Positions 42,377 through 51,988 of a stretch of 64,000 nucleotides of DNA are shown here, one piece after another; position 1 is the stretch's first letter; each line of letters opens with the position of its first letter. The stretch lies in contig NZ_JAAKEN010000012.1 in NCBI RefSeq assembly GCF_011039175.1, positions 1-64,000 on the forward strand. Direction: 5' to 3'. Position numbers and translations under genes: made by a program. The notes under the pieces are model-generated. The model searched no databases and was not told where the DNA came from. It saw only the letters and a list, made by a program, of their open reading frames with translations. This DNA comes from Slackia sp. ZJ119. GTDB taxonomy: Bacteria; Actinomycetota; Coriobacteriia; Coriobacteriales; Eggerthellaceae.

Positions 42377-42773
42377 AACGTGCTCCATTTCTCATGAGTA
42401 TCCATGTCGGCGGGCAAGGCTGCCTGGTGCCTTATCTTATACAAAGGCGTCAGCGAATGAAACGCTGCGCGGGTCTTTGCAACCAAGGCAACAAAAAGGC
42501 GGCACACAATCTGCGCTGTCGCGTCACGGCATGGTTGTCGTGCGGGCTGCGGCGTTCGCGGGCCGAAGGTTTCAAAGACGGCTGCACAGGCGTTGCCGTC
42601 CGCTGCGGGCGATGCGCCGATTTCGTCCAGCTTGAAGGGCGCACCTCCCTCGACCGAAGCGAGTATCATAGCTTTTTGCTGAGGAAGAAGGCCTGTGGCG
42701 GCTTTCATCGGCGACCTTTCGGGGGTCTTTGCTATAGTGGCACGCGCAAGTCAATCGGAGATAAGAGGGTTCC
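42377..42773. promoter_or_regulatory. Divergent region with extended -10 for lysC
   Basis: TG-C-TATAGT at 42730-42738, 36 bases before the lysC ATG, is an extended -10 box. No lysine riboswitch-like structure or leader peptide is evident in the rest. Confidence 0.45.
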
Positions 42774-44051
42774 ATGGCATTGATCGTTTGCAAATTCGGG
42801 GGCACGTCCGTCGCTTCCCCCGAGCGAATCCAGATGGTTGCAAAACGTCTCATCGCCCGCAAGCAGGCGGGCCACGACGTGGTCGCGGTTGTGTCGGCCA
42901 TGGGAAAAACCACTGACGAACTGGTAGGGCTTGCCGCCGCTCTCAACGACAATCCGCCGGCTCGCGAGATGGACCGCCTGCTTTCCACGGGCGAGCAGGT
43001 GTCCATGACGCTTTTGGCCATGGCTATCGAGGCTCGCGGCTACAAGGCCATGAGCTTTACCGGGCGCCAGGCCGGCATCGAAACGGACGGCACCCATGCG
43101 AAGGCGAAAATCGTGAAGGTGCACAACGAGCGCATCATGGAAGCGGTGAACAAAGGCATGATCGCGGTCGTGGCCGGCTTCCAGGGCATCGACGCCAACG
43201 GAGACATCACCACGCTGGGGCGCGGCGGCTCGGACACGACGGCCGTGGCCGTGGCGTGGGGTCTGAACGCCGACGTGTGCGAGATCTATTCGGACGTCGA
43301 CGGCGTGTACAGCGCCGATCCGCGAGTGGCCCCTCGCGCGCGCAAGCTGGATCAGGTTTCGTATGAGGACATGCTCGAATTGAGCGGGTCCGGCGCGGGC
43401 GTGTTGCAAATGCGGGCTGTGGAATTCGCCCGCAAATGGAACGTTGTCATCCATTCACGCTCGGCCTTTTCTGATGCCGAGGGAACGTATATCAAGGAGG
43501 AGCCAGACATGGAAGAGGCGGTAATCACGGGCATCGCCCACGATACGTCGGAGATCAAATTCACCATTCGCGGCGTGCCCGACATGACGGGCGTGGCGGC
43601 GAAGGTGTTTTCCGCCCTCGCGGGTAATATGGTGAGCGTCGACATGATCATCCAGAACACGTCGGAGTCGGGGACGACCGACATCAGCTTCACGTGTCCG
43701 GGTGCTGACGAGAAGCGTGCCCGTGAAACGTTGGAGCGCATCATGGGCGACATCCAGGCCCGCGAATACGTGGTCGACGAGGACATCGCCAAGGTCAGCA
43801 TGGTGGGCACCGGCATGAAGTCGTCTCCGGGCGTGGCTGCGAAAGCCTTCCAGACGCTTGGCGAGAACAAGATCAACATCTTGGCCATCTCCACGTCGCC
43901 GATCCGTTTGTCCGTTGTGGTCGACAGCGCCCAAACGAATGCGGCGGTGCGCTGTCTGCATACGGCGTTCGGCCTCGATTCTGACAGCGTGTTCGAAGAA
44001 AAGCAGCTTTCGGCCGAGGAAATCGCCGCCAAGATGAACAAGGGCCGCTAA
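42774..44051 (+). CDS. lysC: Aspartate kinase
   Basis: A 425-residue aspartokinase, the first step to lysine, threonine and methionine. The N-terminal K-F-G-G-T-S-V signature is at residues 6-12, and G-R-G-G-S-D-T-T-A-V-A (about 147-157) is present. Two ACT domains at about 265-410 give feedback control. The size fits monofunctional, regulated enzymes. GGAGATAAGAGGG precedes the ATG. The next enzyme of the pathway, asd, is encoded 2.7 kb downstream, separated by two unrelated genes. A possible internal start for a beta subunit (as in Bacillus) exists near 43509 (AAGGAGG before an ATG). Confidence 0.95.
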   Translation: MALIVCKFGGTSVASPERIQMVAKRLIARKQAGHDVVAVVSAMGKTTDELVGLAAALNDNPPAREMDRLLSTGEQVSMTLLAMAIEARGYKAMSFTGRQAGIETDGTHAKAKIVKVHNERIMEAVNKGMIAVVAGFQGIDANGDITTLGRGGSDTTAVAVAWGLNADVCEIYSDVDGVYSADPRVAPRARKLDQVSYEDMLELSGSGAGVLQMRAVEFARKWNVVIHSRSAFSDAEGTYIKEEPDMEEAVITGIAHDTSEIKFTIRGVPDMTGVAAKVFSALAGNMVSVDMIIQNTSESGTTDISFTCPGADEKRARETLERIMGDIQAREYVVDEDIAKVSMVGTGMKSSPGVAAKAFQTLGENKINILAISTSPIRLSVVVDSAQTNAAVRCLHTAFGLDSDSVFEEKQLSAEEIAAKMNKGR

Positions 44052-44054
44052 GAA

Positions 44055-44115
44055 GCGTTGGCGCTCGACGGCCCAAAAGCCTTTGGGCCGAACTGTTCGT
44101 CTCAAAGCGCCAGCG
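44055..44115 (+). terminator. Nested hairpin after lysC
   Basis: Inner perfect 9-bp stem CGGCCCAAA/TTTGGGCCG (44069-44090) inside an outer pair GCGTTGGCGCT with AGCGCCAGCGC (one mismatch). No T-run follows. Confidence 0.5.
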
Positions 44116-44187
44116 CCATGAAGGTCGAGCGCATGCATTGGCGTGCGCAAATGGGGACTGAGGTCGCCAAGCGTCGATTCGCCTGCG

Positions 44188-44250
44188 CAGGGCTGGCGAA
44201 TCGATCGGCGTTTCCCTAGGACAAGACGAAATAGGTCAGCGTTTCCTTAG
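44188..44250 (+). repeat. Two adjacent copies of the dispersed repeat
   Basis: CAGGGCTGGCGAATCGATCG then GCGTTTCCCTAGG (44188-44220), followed by AAATAGGTCAGCGTTTCCTTAG (44230-44251). The second copy runs into the 3' end of the HxlR gene. Confidence 0.65.
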
Positions 44251-44660
44251 TCCAGCTCGTCTGCCCACTTCAACATTTCGTACATGGTGTGCGCGAAGCC
44301 TTCCGATGCGGTGGTCAGGCTGTATTCGGCGCGAATCGGCGCCTTGTCGTACACGGTGCGCTTGATCAGTCCGCCGGTTTCAAGGTTTTTGAGCGTGGCC
44401 GACAGCACCGAGTTTGACGCGCCGGGAACAAGCCGTTTGATCTCGTTGAAGCTGAGCGGGCCATGGAAGAACAGTGCCGCCTGCACCGGCAGGCCCCATT
44501 TGCCGCAGAAAAACGGCATGAGCTTGTCGATGTTGTTATAGCGCTCCACCTCTTTGGGGGCTCGGATCATCTCGAGGTATTCCTCGTAGGTGAGATCTTT
44601 GTAGCGACGTCCGTCGAACAGCCAGCGCTTGCCCTCTTGGGTGAATCGACTGGTAGGCAT
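44247..44660 (-). CDS. HxlR-family winged-helix regulator
   Basis: A 137-residue protein with a winged-helix domain of the HxlR type (about 45-130). The pattern K-W-x-L-P-V-x-x-x-L-F, then F-N-E-I-K-R-x-V-P-G-x-S-N-S-V-L-S-x-x-L-K-x-L-E-x-x-G-L-I-x-R matches the family, although the first 45 residues are an unusual extension. GAAGGGG precedes the ATG. It is divergent from an MFS transporter gene 224 bases away, which is a natural candidate for its target. No conserved cysteine for redox sensing is obvious apart from one in the F-F-C-G-K-W segment. Confidence 0.85.
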   Translation of the reverse strand: MPTSRFTQEGKRWLFDGRRYKDLTYEEYLEMIRAPKEVERYNNIDKLMPFFCGKWGLPVQAALFFHGPLSFNEIKRLVPGASNSVLSATLKNLETGGLIKRTVYDKAPIRAEYSLTTASEGFAHTMYEMLKWADELD

Positions 44661-44884
44661 GATGTTCCCCTTCTAAGTACCAAAAACGAACCAACGTGTG
44701 CCATCTTAGCGAATCGGACGTGCGAACGCAAAGAAAACTTGTGGCAAAACCTAGCCGGCGGGAAAGGCAACGGCTTGGTGTCAGTCGTGGCTGCCGTCAT
44801 GAAACTCGTGCGTGCGCGGCCCTTTGGAGGTCTTGGTGGGGTAGACTGATGCCGTTTCGAACGTCGCTAGAGAAAAGGAGCACT

Positions 44885-46168
44885 ATGGCGTCAGCACCCC
44901 CCGAGGGCAATCCGATGAAAAGCGAAAAAACGCTGTTCGGACTTACGAAAAAGGAGCGCAGTTGGGTGCTTTATGACGTTGGCAACTCGGCTTTCGTCAT
45001 GTTGTCGACGGCTCTTATTCCCATCTATTTCGCCAGCTTGGCCGAACCGGGATCTTCGGTCGTTGTGGCTTGGGGCTATGCCGAAACGGTTGCGGCACTG
45101 ATATTGGCCCTGCTCATGCCCTTCCTCGGCAGTTTGGCCGATTTGAAAGGCAACAAGAAGAAATTCTTCATCGGCACCATGGGCACGGGCGTGGTCATGT
45201 GCGCCGCTTTGGGCATTCCCTCCACGGCGTTGCCGTTTTTGATCGTGTACGTCATCGCGTCCATCATGTTGAACGGTTCGATGGTGTTCTATGACGCTTT
45301 TTTGGTCGACGCTGCCGAGGACGGGCGCTACGACGAGGTGTCGTCTCATGGATATGCCTGGGGCTATGTGGGGTCGTGCATTCCATTCGTTGCCAGTTTG
45401 GCCGTCGTGCTTGGCGGTTCTGTCGTCGGCATCGATACGCGCACCGGCATGCAGATCGCGTTTGTCATCACGGCTCTGTGGTGGCTCGCTTTCAGCATTC
45501 CGCTCATCCGCGACGTCCATCAAACCCACTTCAAGCCCAAAAGCGCCCAGGTGTTCAAAGATACGTTCCAAGGCCTTGTCAGGACGTTGAAGAACATCGT
45601 GCGCGACCGTCGACTGCGCTACTTCATGCTGGCGTTCTTTTTCTATATTGACGGCGTGCATACCATTATCAAGATGTCGACAAGCTACGGGACCGAACTG
45701 GGCATCGATTCGACGCAGCTGGTGCTGGCGCTGCTGGTGACCCAGATCGTCGCCTTCCCGAGCGCCATTGCTTACGGGCGGCTCGCGATCCGCTTCGGCA
45801 CGCGACGCATGCTGCTGATCGCCATCTTTGCATATTTTTGCATCACGCTGTTCGCCGCCTTCTTTTTGCGGACGGCTGTCGAGTTTTGGGTCCTGGCTGT
45901 TTGCGTCGGCTTGTTCCAAGGCGGCATCCAGGCGCTTTCGCGCAGCGAGTTCACGAAAATCGTGCCGCCAGAAAACGAGGGCGAGTATTACGGGTTTTTC
46001 GATATTTTCGGCAAGTATGCTGCGGTCATGGGCACGCTGCTGGTGAGTGTGTTCACCCAGCTGTCAGGCAATGCAAGCTTCGGCGTGCTGTCCATCGCCA
46101 TTTTGTTTGCACTCGGATTCGTGCTGCTGTGGAAAATGCCTGCCGCTCAAGAAGAGCCTCAAGGGTAG
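44885..46168 (+). CDS. MFS transporter (UMF1/Atg22-like)
   Basis: A 427-residue membrane protein with twelve predicted helices. The first loop and helix (W-V-L-Y-D-V-G-N-S-A-F) and the loop after helix two (G-S-L-A-D-L-K-G-N-K-K) match the UMF1 family related to yeast Atg22, whose fungal members export amino acids from the vacuole. The bacterial substrate is unknown. ATG 44885 has AAAAGGAG six bases upstream. It lies between lysC and asd and is divergent from an HxlR regulator, so amino-acid transport is a reasonable guess only. Confidence 0.85.
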   Translation: MASAPPEGNPMKSEKTLFGLTKKERSWVLYDVGNSAFVMLSTALIPIYFASLAEPGSSVVVAWGYAETVAALILALLMPFLGSLADLKGNKKKFFIGTMGTGVVMCAALGIPSTALPFLIVYVIASIMLNGSMVFYDAFLVDAAEDGRYDEVSSHGYAWGYVGSCIPFVASLAVVLGGSVVGIDTRTGMQIAFVITALWWLAFSIPLIRDVHQTHFKPKSAQVFKDTFQGLVRTLKNIVRDRRLRYFMLAFFFYIDGVHTIIKMSTSYGTELGIDSTQLVLALLVTQIVAFPSAIAYGRLAIRFGTRRMLLIAIFAYFCITLFAAFFLRTAVEFWVLAVCVGLFQGGIQALSRSEFTKIVPPENEGEYYGFFDIFGKYAAVMGTLLVSVFTQLSGNASFGVLSIAILFALGFVLLWKMPAAQEEPQG

Positions 46169-46733
46169 CCGCTGCGCAGGCGTCATGTCGCGTTGTCGCA
46201 CAAAGTCGCAGCAGTGCCTGTCGCGTTGATTTGGGCCTCCATGTTGTCTTCGCACGGGTCTTGCGCAGGGGCAATCGTATGGGCCTCGTGCGAGGGTGGC
46301 TGCACCAAGTTGGCTTCATGCGGCCTTGCAATGCCTCAAACCGTGTGCGCCTGCCGGCCTGAAGACGCTCGAAGCCGGCGGGATGCGGGCGCTCCGCTTC
46401 AAGGGAGACACTGACCAATTCCGCCAGCCCCGGGCCCGCATGGCGGCGCCCGGGGACTTCAGGCCTCGTTTGCGCACGTGCACGCGTTCGCTCGGCCTTC
46501 AGCCCCCGGGCATCTGTCCTGCAGACCCCGGGCAAGACGGCTTTGATCAGCGTTTCCCTGGATGCGGGACGTCGTCGACGTCGTTCGGCCGCCGTCCGTC
46601 GATTAAAGCAGGCAAAAACAAGCTTCTCTTCGCTTCCGTGCGATAATGCTGTAAATGTTTCTTGACATGGTTTTATGTCGTGTGCGCCTGTCACGGGCGG
46701 GCTTACACGCTAAAGGAGACGAAAGGACAACCG
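46169..46733. other. Intergenic region with an inverted pair of dispersed repeats
   Basis: 565 bases without a gene. It holds an inverted copy of the dispersed repeat at 46402-46439 and a direct copy at 46539-46561. GATAAT near 46642 and TTGACA at 46663 are promoter-like but not well spaced. Confidence 0.6.
46402..46439 (-). repeat. Dispersed intergenic repeat, inverted copy
   Basis: Its complement reads GCGGGCCCGGGGCTGGCGGA then ATTGGTCAGTGTCTCCCT, nearly the same as the copy at 18478-18516 about 28 kb away. Confidence 0.75.
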
Positions 46734-47789
46734 ATGGCTTGGAACAAGGAGATGCCGGCGCGGCCGGTCGTGGCGGTGGCGGGGGCGACGGGAGCTGTCG
46801 GCCAGGAGTTTTTGCAGGTTCTTCATGATCTTGACTTTCCGGCGAGCGAAGTTCGGGCGTTGGCAAGCGCTCGCAGCGCGGGAAAGAATGTTCCTTTTGC
46901 GGGATGCGGCGACGTGCCGGCGGGGGACCTGGTGGTCGAAGAGATGACGCCGGAGTCTTTCGAGGGCGTTGACATCGCGCTGTTCTCGGCCGGTGCCGGC
47001 GTTTCCAAAGCCATGCGCGATGCGGTCGTTGCGGCCGGTGCCGTCATGATCGACAATTCGAGTGCGTTTCGCATGGACGAGGACGTGCCGCTGGTGGTTC
47101 CGGAGGTCAATCCTGACGACGTGCAATGGCACAGCGGCGTGATTGCAAACCCGAATTGTTCGACGATCCAGATGGTCGTGGCGCTGAAGCCCCTGTACGA
47201 TCTGTCTCGCATCAAACGCGTTGTCGTGTCCACGTACCAGGCCGCTTCTGGGGCGGGCGCTCCTGCCATGGCCGAGCTGTACGACCAGACGCGCGACTTT
47301 TTGAACGGCACGCCGGAAGACGAGCTGACCATCAAGGCCTTCCAGCATCGCATCGCTTTCAACTGCATTCCTCACATCGACGTGTTTTTGGATTCTGGTT
47401 CCACGAAAGAAGAGTGGAAGATGGTCGTCGAAACGAAGAAAATTCTCGGCGACGAGGGTGTGGAGGTCGCTGCAACGTGCGTTCGCGTTCCGGTGCTTCG
47501 ATGCCACGGTGAATCCATCAACGTTGAGTTTGAAGACGAGGTGAGCGTCGAGGCTGCCCGCGAGGCCATGCAAGCCGCTCCCGGCCTGCATCTTATGGAC
47601 GACCCCGAGCAGAACCTCTATCCCATGCCGGGCATTTTGGCTGGCACGGACGGGTCTTACGTGGGGCGGCTTCGCAAGGACCCGACGGTCGAACACGGCT
47701 TGGCGTTTTGGAACGTTGCTGATCAGATACGAAAAGGTGCTGCTTTGAACGCCGTGCAGATCGCCGAGCTGCTGCTGCCTTCAAAATAG
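46734..47789 (+). CDS. asd: Aspartate-semialdehyde dehydrogenase
   Basis: A 351-residue enzyme that reduces aspartyl phosphate to the semialdehyde. The NADP motif G-A-T-G-A-V-G is near residues 17-23. The catalytic cysteine is in N-P-N-C-S-T-I-Q (about 141), and the substrate-binding H-G-E-S-I (about 262) is present. A 12-residue N-terminal extension precedes the Rossmann strand. ATG 46734 is chosen over upstream in-frame codons because AAAGGAGACGAAAGGA precedes it and the family N-terminus follows. It continues the pathway of lysC. A terminator follows. Confidence 0.95.
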   Translation: MAWNKEMPARPVVAVAGATGAVGQEFLQVLHDLDFPASEVRALASARSAGKNVPFAGCGDVPAGDLVVEEMTPESFEGVDIALFSAGAGVSKAMRDAVVAAGAVMIDNSSAFRMDEDVPLVVPEVNPDDVQWHSGVIANPNCSTIQMVVALKPLYDLSRIKRVVVSTYQAASGAGAPAMAELYDQTRDFLNGTPEDELTIKAFQHRIAFNCIPHIDVFLDSGSTKEEWKMVVETKKILGDEGVEVAATCVRVPVLRCHGESINVEFEDEVSVEAAREAMQAAPGLHLMDDPEQNLYPMPGILAGTDGSYVGRLRKDPTVEHGLAFWNVADQIRKGAALNAVQIAELLLPSK

Positions 47790-47832
47790 GTTCCTTTGCA
47801 CAGCTTCGCTTCGAAGCATATATAACAGTGAA

Positions 47833-47860
47833 GCGGCCGTCCTTCGGGGCGGTCGTTTTT
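47833..47860 (+). terminator. Rho-independent terminator after asd
   Basis: GCGGCCGTCC pairs with GGGCGGTCGT (three wobble pairs) around a TTCG tetraloop, followed by TTTTT. Confidence 0.85.
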
Positions 47861-48363
47861 CTCTATGTGATTGTCAAGGTGCCTTCTATGGACAATGGCC
47901 GAAGCCATGGGCTTTTGAACGAACCGATGTTTGAAAGTATAGAGGAACAAATAGTATAAAATAGTCTTGTTTTTACAGAACATGTGTGCTATTGTAGCAA
48001 ATAAGCTGATCAGAAGCGAACGAATAGAGGGTCGTATACAGATTTTCGGTCAAAAAAATCGGAAGGAGGGGTTGATGTTCTAAAAACGAGCGAACAAGTG
48101 TCGCTCGTTCAGCGTTTCAGAGTTTGCGCACCTTGACAATTGCAAAAACACTGTCTTTGTAGGCGAAATTGCCGATAGGGGCGGTTTCGCCAGGACCGGC
48201 CGCTCTGCTTGTCGCTCGGCAGAATGGGTCGGGTCGGGTTGGCCGTTCGCATGTTGCGGAAGCGACGGTCGATGGGCTGAGCGCTTTGGCTGCGGATGTG
48301 CGGCGATCGATGTTGGGCGGCGCGGTGTTTCGGCGATGGCGTCCATTCGCTATACTGAGGGGC
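47861..48363. promoter_or_regulatory. AT-rich leader region upstream of tlyA
   Basis: A promoter candidate TTGAAA (47931-47936) - 18 bases - TATAAA (47955-47960) lies in an unusually AT-rich stretch. A very strong ribosome site GGAAGGAGGGG (48061-48071) precedes ATG-TTC-TAA (48075-48083), and a perfect 9-bp hairpin AACGAGCGA/TCGCTCGTT follows at once (48085-48109). The remaining 250 bases to tlyA hold no clear gene. Confidence 0.5.
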
Positions 48364-49092
48364 ATGAAAAAAACGAGACTGGACAGCTTGCTGGTAGAGC
48401 GCGGCGTCTTTGCGGATGCCGGCGAGGTTTTGCGTGCCGTCATCGCTCGCGAAGTGCGGGTCGACGACGTGTACGTGACGAGCGCGGCGGCGAAGGTCTC
48501 GCCGGATGCCGAGGTGTTCGTGCGGGGCCGCAAGCAGTTCGTTTCGCGCGGCGGACGCAAGCTGCAAGGTGCGCTTGACGCGTTCGGGCAAGATGTGGAA
48601 GGCCTGCGCTGCATCGACGTTGGGTCTTCTACGGGAGGCTTCACGGATTGCTTGCTGCAAGCCGGTGCCGCCAGCGTCGCGTGCGTCGATGTGAACTACG
48701 GCCAGCTTGCTTGGAAGCTGCGGCAGGATGCTCGCGTTGCGGTGTTCGAACGCACCAACATCAAGCTTGCCGACCCGAAAGCGCTGGGCGCTCCGTTTGA
48801 TCTGATCGTTGCCGATGTCAGTTTTATCGGGCTGGCAGGCCTTGCTCCCACGTTCGCTCGGCTCGGTTCGGCGGGCACGGTGTTTATCGGGCTGGTGAAG
48901 CCGCAGTTCGAGTCGCGCCCGGGTGAGACGGACCATGGCGTGGTGAAGGATCCGGCTGTGCGGCAGCGCACGGTGCAGGAAGTGGAAGCGGCGCTGTCCG
49001 CCGCGGGGTTTGCCGTGACGGGGGTTGTCGAGTCTCCCATAACGGGGCCGGAAGGCAACGTCGAATACCTGGTGCGTGCGGTGCTCGGGTAA
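48364..49092 (+). CDS. tlyA: TlyA-family rRNA 2'-O-methyltransferase
   Basis: A 242-residue protein. An S4 RNA-binding domain (about 4-62) with L-D-x-L-L-V-E-R-G at its start is followed by an FtsJ-like methyltransferase domain. The SAM-binding loop is D-V-G-S-S-T-G-G-F-T-D (about 81-91), with catalytic-type residues in I-V-A-D-V-S-F-I (about 145) and L-V-K-P-Q-F-E (about 178). The family methylates cytidines in 16S and 23S rRNA and affects capreomycin sensitivity; the hemolysin name is historical. The start ATG has GAGGGGC very close to it. No NAD kinase or recN gene follows, unlike in many genomes. Confidence 0.9.
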   Translation: MKKTRLDSLLVERGVFADAGEVLRAVIAREVRVDDVYVTSAAAKVSPDAEVFVRGRKQFVSRGGRKLQGALDAFGQDVEGLRCIDVGSSTGGFTDCLLQAGAASVACVDVNYGQLAWKLRQDARVAVFERTNIKLADPKALGAPFDLIVADVSFIGLAGLAPTFARLGSAGTVFIGLVKPQFESRPGETDHGVVKDPAVRQRTVQEVEAALSAAGFAVTGVVESPITGPEGNVEYLVRAVLG

Positions 49093-49381
49093 GCCATCGG
49101 CGGGTCGATGGCGGGGAAAGCGTGCGTCCGTCGATGGAAGGGCTGCGGTTCGACCGCCTTTGCCATGATGGCGTGCGATGCATCGCTGCAGGCGGAATCG
49201 CTTTGTCGGCAACGAGCGGGCGTGCGGTCTATTGCGAGGTCAACATGATGCTGGTGAAAAAAGCCTGCTTTTGCGGTCGATGGCGGCAGCGCTGTGCGGA
49301 CATGGTCTTGCGGCGGGCCCGCACAGCGTCTGCGTGCGTCTGGCGTGCGGCTGACGAAGCTCTGCTCGTTCGGTCTGCCTG

Positions 49382-50746
49382 CTAGTTCTTCAGCGAGTTC
49401 AGCGGTGCCGGCATGTGTCCGCCGCGGTGGGCGAACACCGTGCCCGCATTGCGGTTCACCGGCATGACCGGGGCGTATCCCAGAAGGCCGCCGAACTCAA
49501 GCCGATCGCCGACGGTTTTGCCGATGGCGGGGATGAGGCGCACGGCGGTCGTCTTGTTGTTGATCATGCCGATGGCGCACTCGTCAGCGATGATGCCGAA
49601 GATCTCTTCTATGGTGGTGTCGCCCGGCACGGCGATCATGTCGAGGCCTACCGAGCATACGCACGTCATGGCCTCGAGTTTTTCGAGGCACAGCGCGTGG
49701 TCTTCGGCCGCCCTGATCATGCCGGCGTCTTCAGACACGGGGATGAAGGCTCCCGACAGGCCGCCGACGGAAGATGAGGCCATGACGCCGCCTTTTTTCA
49801 CGGCGTCGTTGAGCATGGCGAGCGCTGCGGTGGTGCCAGGCCCGCCGCACTGGCCCACCCCGATGGCCTCAAGAATCTCGGCAACCGAATCGCCCGGCGC
49901 CGGGGTGGGGGCAAGCGACAGGTCGAGGATGCCTTGGGCGTATCCCAGGCGCCGTGACGCCTCGCGGGCCATCAGCTCGCCCGCGCGGGTGATCTTGAAC
50001 GCGGTCGCCTTGATGGCTTCGGCCACGGTGGTGAGGTCGGCGTCTTTCGGCAGGTCGGCCAGCACGGCACGAACCACGCCCGGGCCGGACACGCCTACGT
50101 TGATCACTTCGTCCGCTTCTCCAGACCCGTGGAATGCGCCTGCCATGAACGGATTGTCCTCCACGGCGTTGCAGAAGACCACGAGCTTGCCGGCGCCGAT
50201 GCATTGCCGGTCGGCGGTGGCTTCGGCAGTGGCGCGGATGATGCCGGCCATCTTCAGCACGGCGTCCATGTTGATGCCGGCGCGGGTCGATCCGACGTTG
50301 ACCGACGAGCATACGTTGTCCGTTGCCGACAGGGCATGCGGGATCGACTCCATGAGCCGCTTGTCTGCCGACGAGGCGCCCTTGTGGACAAGCGCCGAAA
50401 AGCCTCCGACGAAATCGACGCCCACCTCCTTGCCGGCCGCATCCATGGCGATGGCGATAGGGGTGAAGTCGGTGGCGTCGGTGGCGGCGCAGATTTCCGC
50501 GATGGGCGTGACCGAAATGCGCTTGTTGACGATGGGAATGCCGAATTCGCGTTCAAGCTGCTCGGCGGTGGGCACGAGCTTTTCGGCGGCCTTCGTCATG
50601 CGGTCGTACACCTTGCGGGCAATGGCGTCTATGGAGTTGTCGGTGCAGCCGCGAAGGTTCAGCCCGAGCGTGATCGTGCGAATGTCGAGGTGCTGCTTGC
50701 TCACCATAGCGAGCGTTTCGGCTATTTCGGCAGGGGTGATCTGCAT
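49382..50746 (-). CDS. PFL/UPF0210-family protein (DUF711)
   Basis: A 454-residue protein of the UPF0210 (DUF711) family, known for similarity to pyruvate formate-lyase by structure but of unproven reaction. Family segments [11 protein letters not shown] (about 21-31), the central [15 protein letters not shown] (about 107-121) and a C-terminal [13 protein letters not shown] (about 432-444) are clear. In many Firmicutes the gene is paired with a small ACT-domain gene; no such partner is seen here. The ATG has AAAGGAC upstream. It stands alone. Confidence 0.9.
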   Translation of the reverse strand: MQITPAEIAETLAMVSKQHLDIRTITLGLNLRGCTDNSIDAIARKVYDRMTKAAEKLVPTAEQLEREFGIPIVNKRISVTPIAEICAATDATDFTPIAIAMDAAGKEVGVDFVGGFSALVHKGASSADKRLMESIPHALSATDNVCSSVNVGSTRAGINMDAVLKMAGIIRATAEATADRQCIGAGKLVVFCNAVEDNPFMAGAFHGSGEADEVINVGVSGPGVVRAVLADLPKDADLTTVAEAIKATAFKITRAGELMAREASRRLGYAQGILDLSLAPTPAPGDSVAEILEAIGVGQCGGPGTTAALAMLNDAVKKGGVMASSSVGGLSGAFIPVSEDAGMIRAAEDHALCLEKLEAMTCVCSVGLDMIAVPGDTTIEEIFGIIADECAIGMINNKTTAVRLIPAIGKTVGDRLEFGGLLGYAPVMPVNRNAGTVFAHRGGHMPAPLNSLKN

Positions 50747-51055
50747 GGTTTGTCCTTTGGTCGATTGGGCGCCGCCGCATTGTGCGCTGCGGTTTGCGGC
50801 AAGCCATCATGGTAGCATGCCCGCATCTTGCGACAGCGAACATTTTGCGGAAACGAAGGTTCGAACCCGACGCTCGCGTGAGGTCGGCCGTCGGGCCGTG
50901 CGGGAGCTTTCCGGTCTGAAACGACGTGAAACGCACGCGTGACGCTTTGATGCCAGGGCGCGAAAGAATGTCGTTTGTGCATTTCTCGTCGTCGACGAGG
51001 CTTCACACTGGACGTGAATCGTTTGCGGCGTGCGAACCTGATCGGAAGAGGAACC
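50747..51055. other. Divergent intergenic region
   Basis: 309 bases between the PFL-family gene and the MetQ-like gene. I see no riboswitch-like fold, no clear promoter and no gene. Confidence 0.4.
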
Positions 51056-51988
51056 ATGATGCAAGAGCCGACTTCTCAGATGCGGTGCCGATTGGCTGTG
51101 GCGACGACGGTTTTGACGGTGCTGCTGTGTTACGCGGGCGCCGCTTGGGGATGTGCGCCGTCGGGCAGCACCGACGGAGAACCTGCCCCAGCGAGCGGTC
51201 CCAACGTCCTGGCCATTGCAGCGACTCCTGAGCCGCAAGGGGCCATTCTCGAAAACGTCGCAGCGCCGCTGCTCGAGCAGCAGGGCATCGCACTCGAGGT
51301 TTTGATGTATGAGACCTACGATGGGGCGAACGAGGCGGTGCAAAGCGGGGAGGTCGATGGCGGCTATTTCGAGACGACGGTCACCATGGAGGCTTACAAC
51401 AGGCAGCATGACGCCGATCTGGAGAGCGTCAGCCTCATCCATTACGAGCCGTTCGGCCTCTACAGCCTCAGATACGACAGCTTGGCCGACGTTCCTGACG
51501 GCGCTCGTATCGTTCTGCCCGAAAACGGGACCAGCCTTGACAGGGCTTTGCGTCTCTTGGCCAGCCAAGGCCTGATCGAGCTTGACGTGGGTGACGGCGT
51601 TCTGGCGGCCGTTGAAGACGTCTCTCGCAATCCTCGAGGGTTCAAGCTTGCAACGGCCAGCGCAGACGGCGTCGCATCGCTTATGGGAAACGCCGATGTG
51701 GGGGCGCTCAACGGCAACTATGCCATCAGCGCGGGCTTTTCTGTGGAGGACGACGCCTTGGCTTGGGAGGACCCGGAGGGAACGGTTGCGCTGGCCTATG
51801 CGAACGCCCTGGTGGCAAAAGAGGGCAGGGCGAAAGATCCCCGGCTGCAAGCTTTGACGGAAGCGCTGCTGTCGCAGGAGGCGCAAGACTACGTCAGAAC
51901 GAATTACCGGGGGCTCGTCATGCTCAATCCGCAGGCGGCGCAGGCCTACCAAAGGGCGCTCAGCGAATCGAGGGCGACGGAGCGCTGA
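51056..51988 (+). CDS. MetQ/NlpA-type substrate-binding lipoprotein (orphan)
   Basis: A 310-residue protein with a signal sequence (about 13-36) ending in a lipobox-like A-A-W-G-C, so it is anchored by lipid outside the membrane. The mature part fits the NlpA family: A-T-P-E-P-Q-G near the start, a long E-V-D-G-G-Y-F-E-T segment, I-V-L-P-E-N-G-T-S-L-D-R-A-L-R-L-L and G-A-L-N-G-N-Y-A. The family binds methionine for MetNI transporters, but no metN or metI gene is near, so the transporter must be elsewhere or the ligand differs. Its end overlaps the convergent birA gene by 29 bases. ATG 51056 follows GAAGAGG. Confidence 0.82.
   Translation: MMQEPTSQMRCRLAVATTVLTVLLCYAGAAWGCAPSGSTDGEPAPASGPNVLAIAATPEPQGAILENVAAPLLEQQGIALEVLMYETYDGANEAVQSGEVDGGYFETTVTMEAYNRQHDADLESVSLIHYEPFGLYSLRYDSLADVPDGARIVLPENGTSLDRALRLLASQGLIELDVGDGVLAAVEDVSRNPRGFKLATASADGVASLMGNADVGALNGNYAISAGFSVEDDALAWEDPEGTVALAYANALVAKEGRAKDPRLQALTEALLSQEAQDYVRTNYRGLVMLNPQAAQAYQRALSESRATER

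Noticed and set aside
42389-42773. Lysine riboswitch before lysC
   Set aside because: No five-helix core or terminator/antiterminator pair could be traced by eye; only an extended -10 box is evident.
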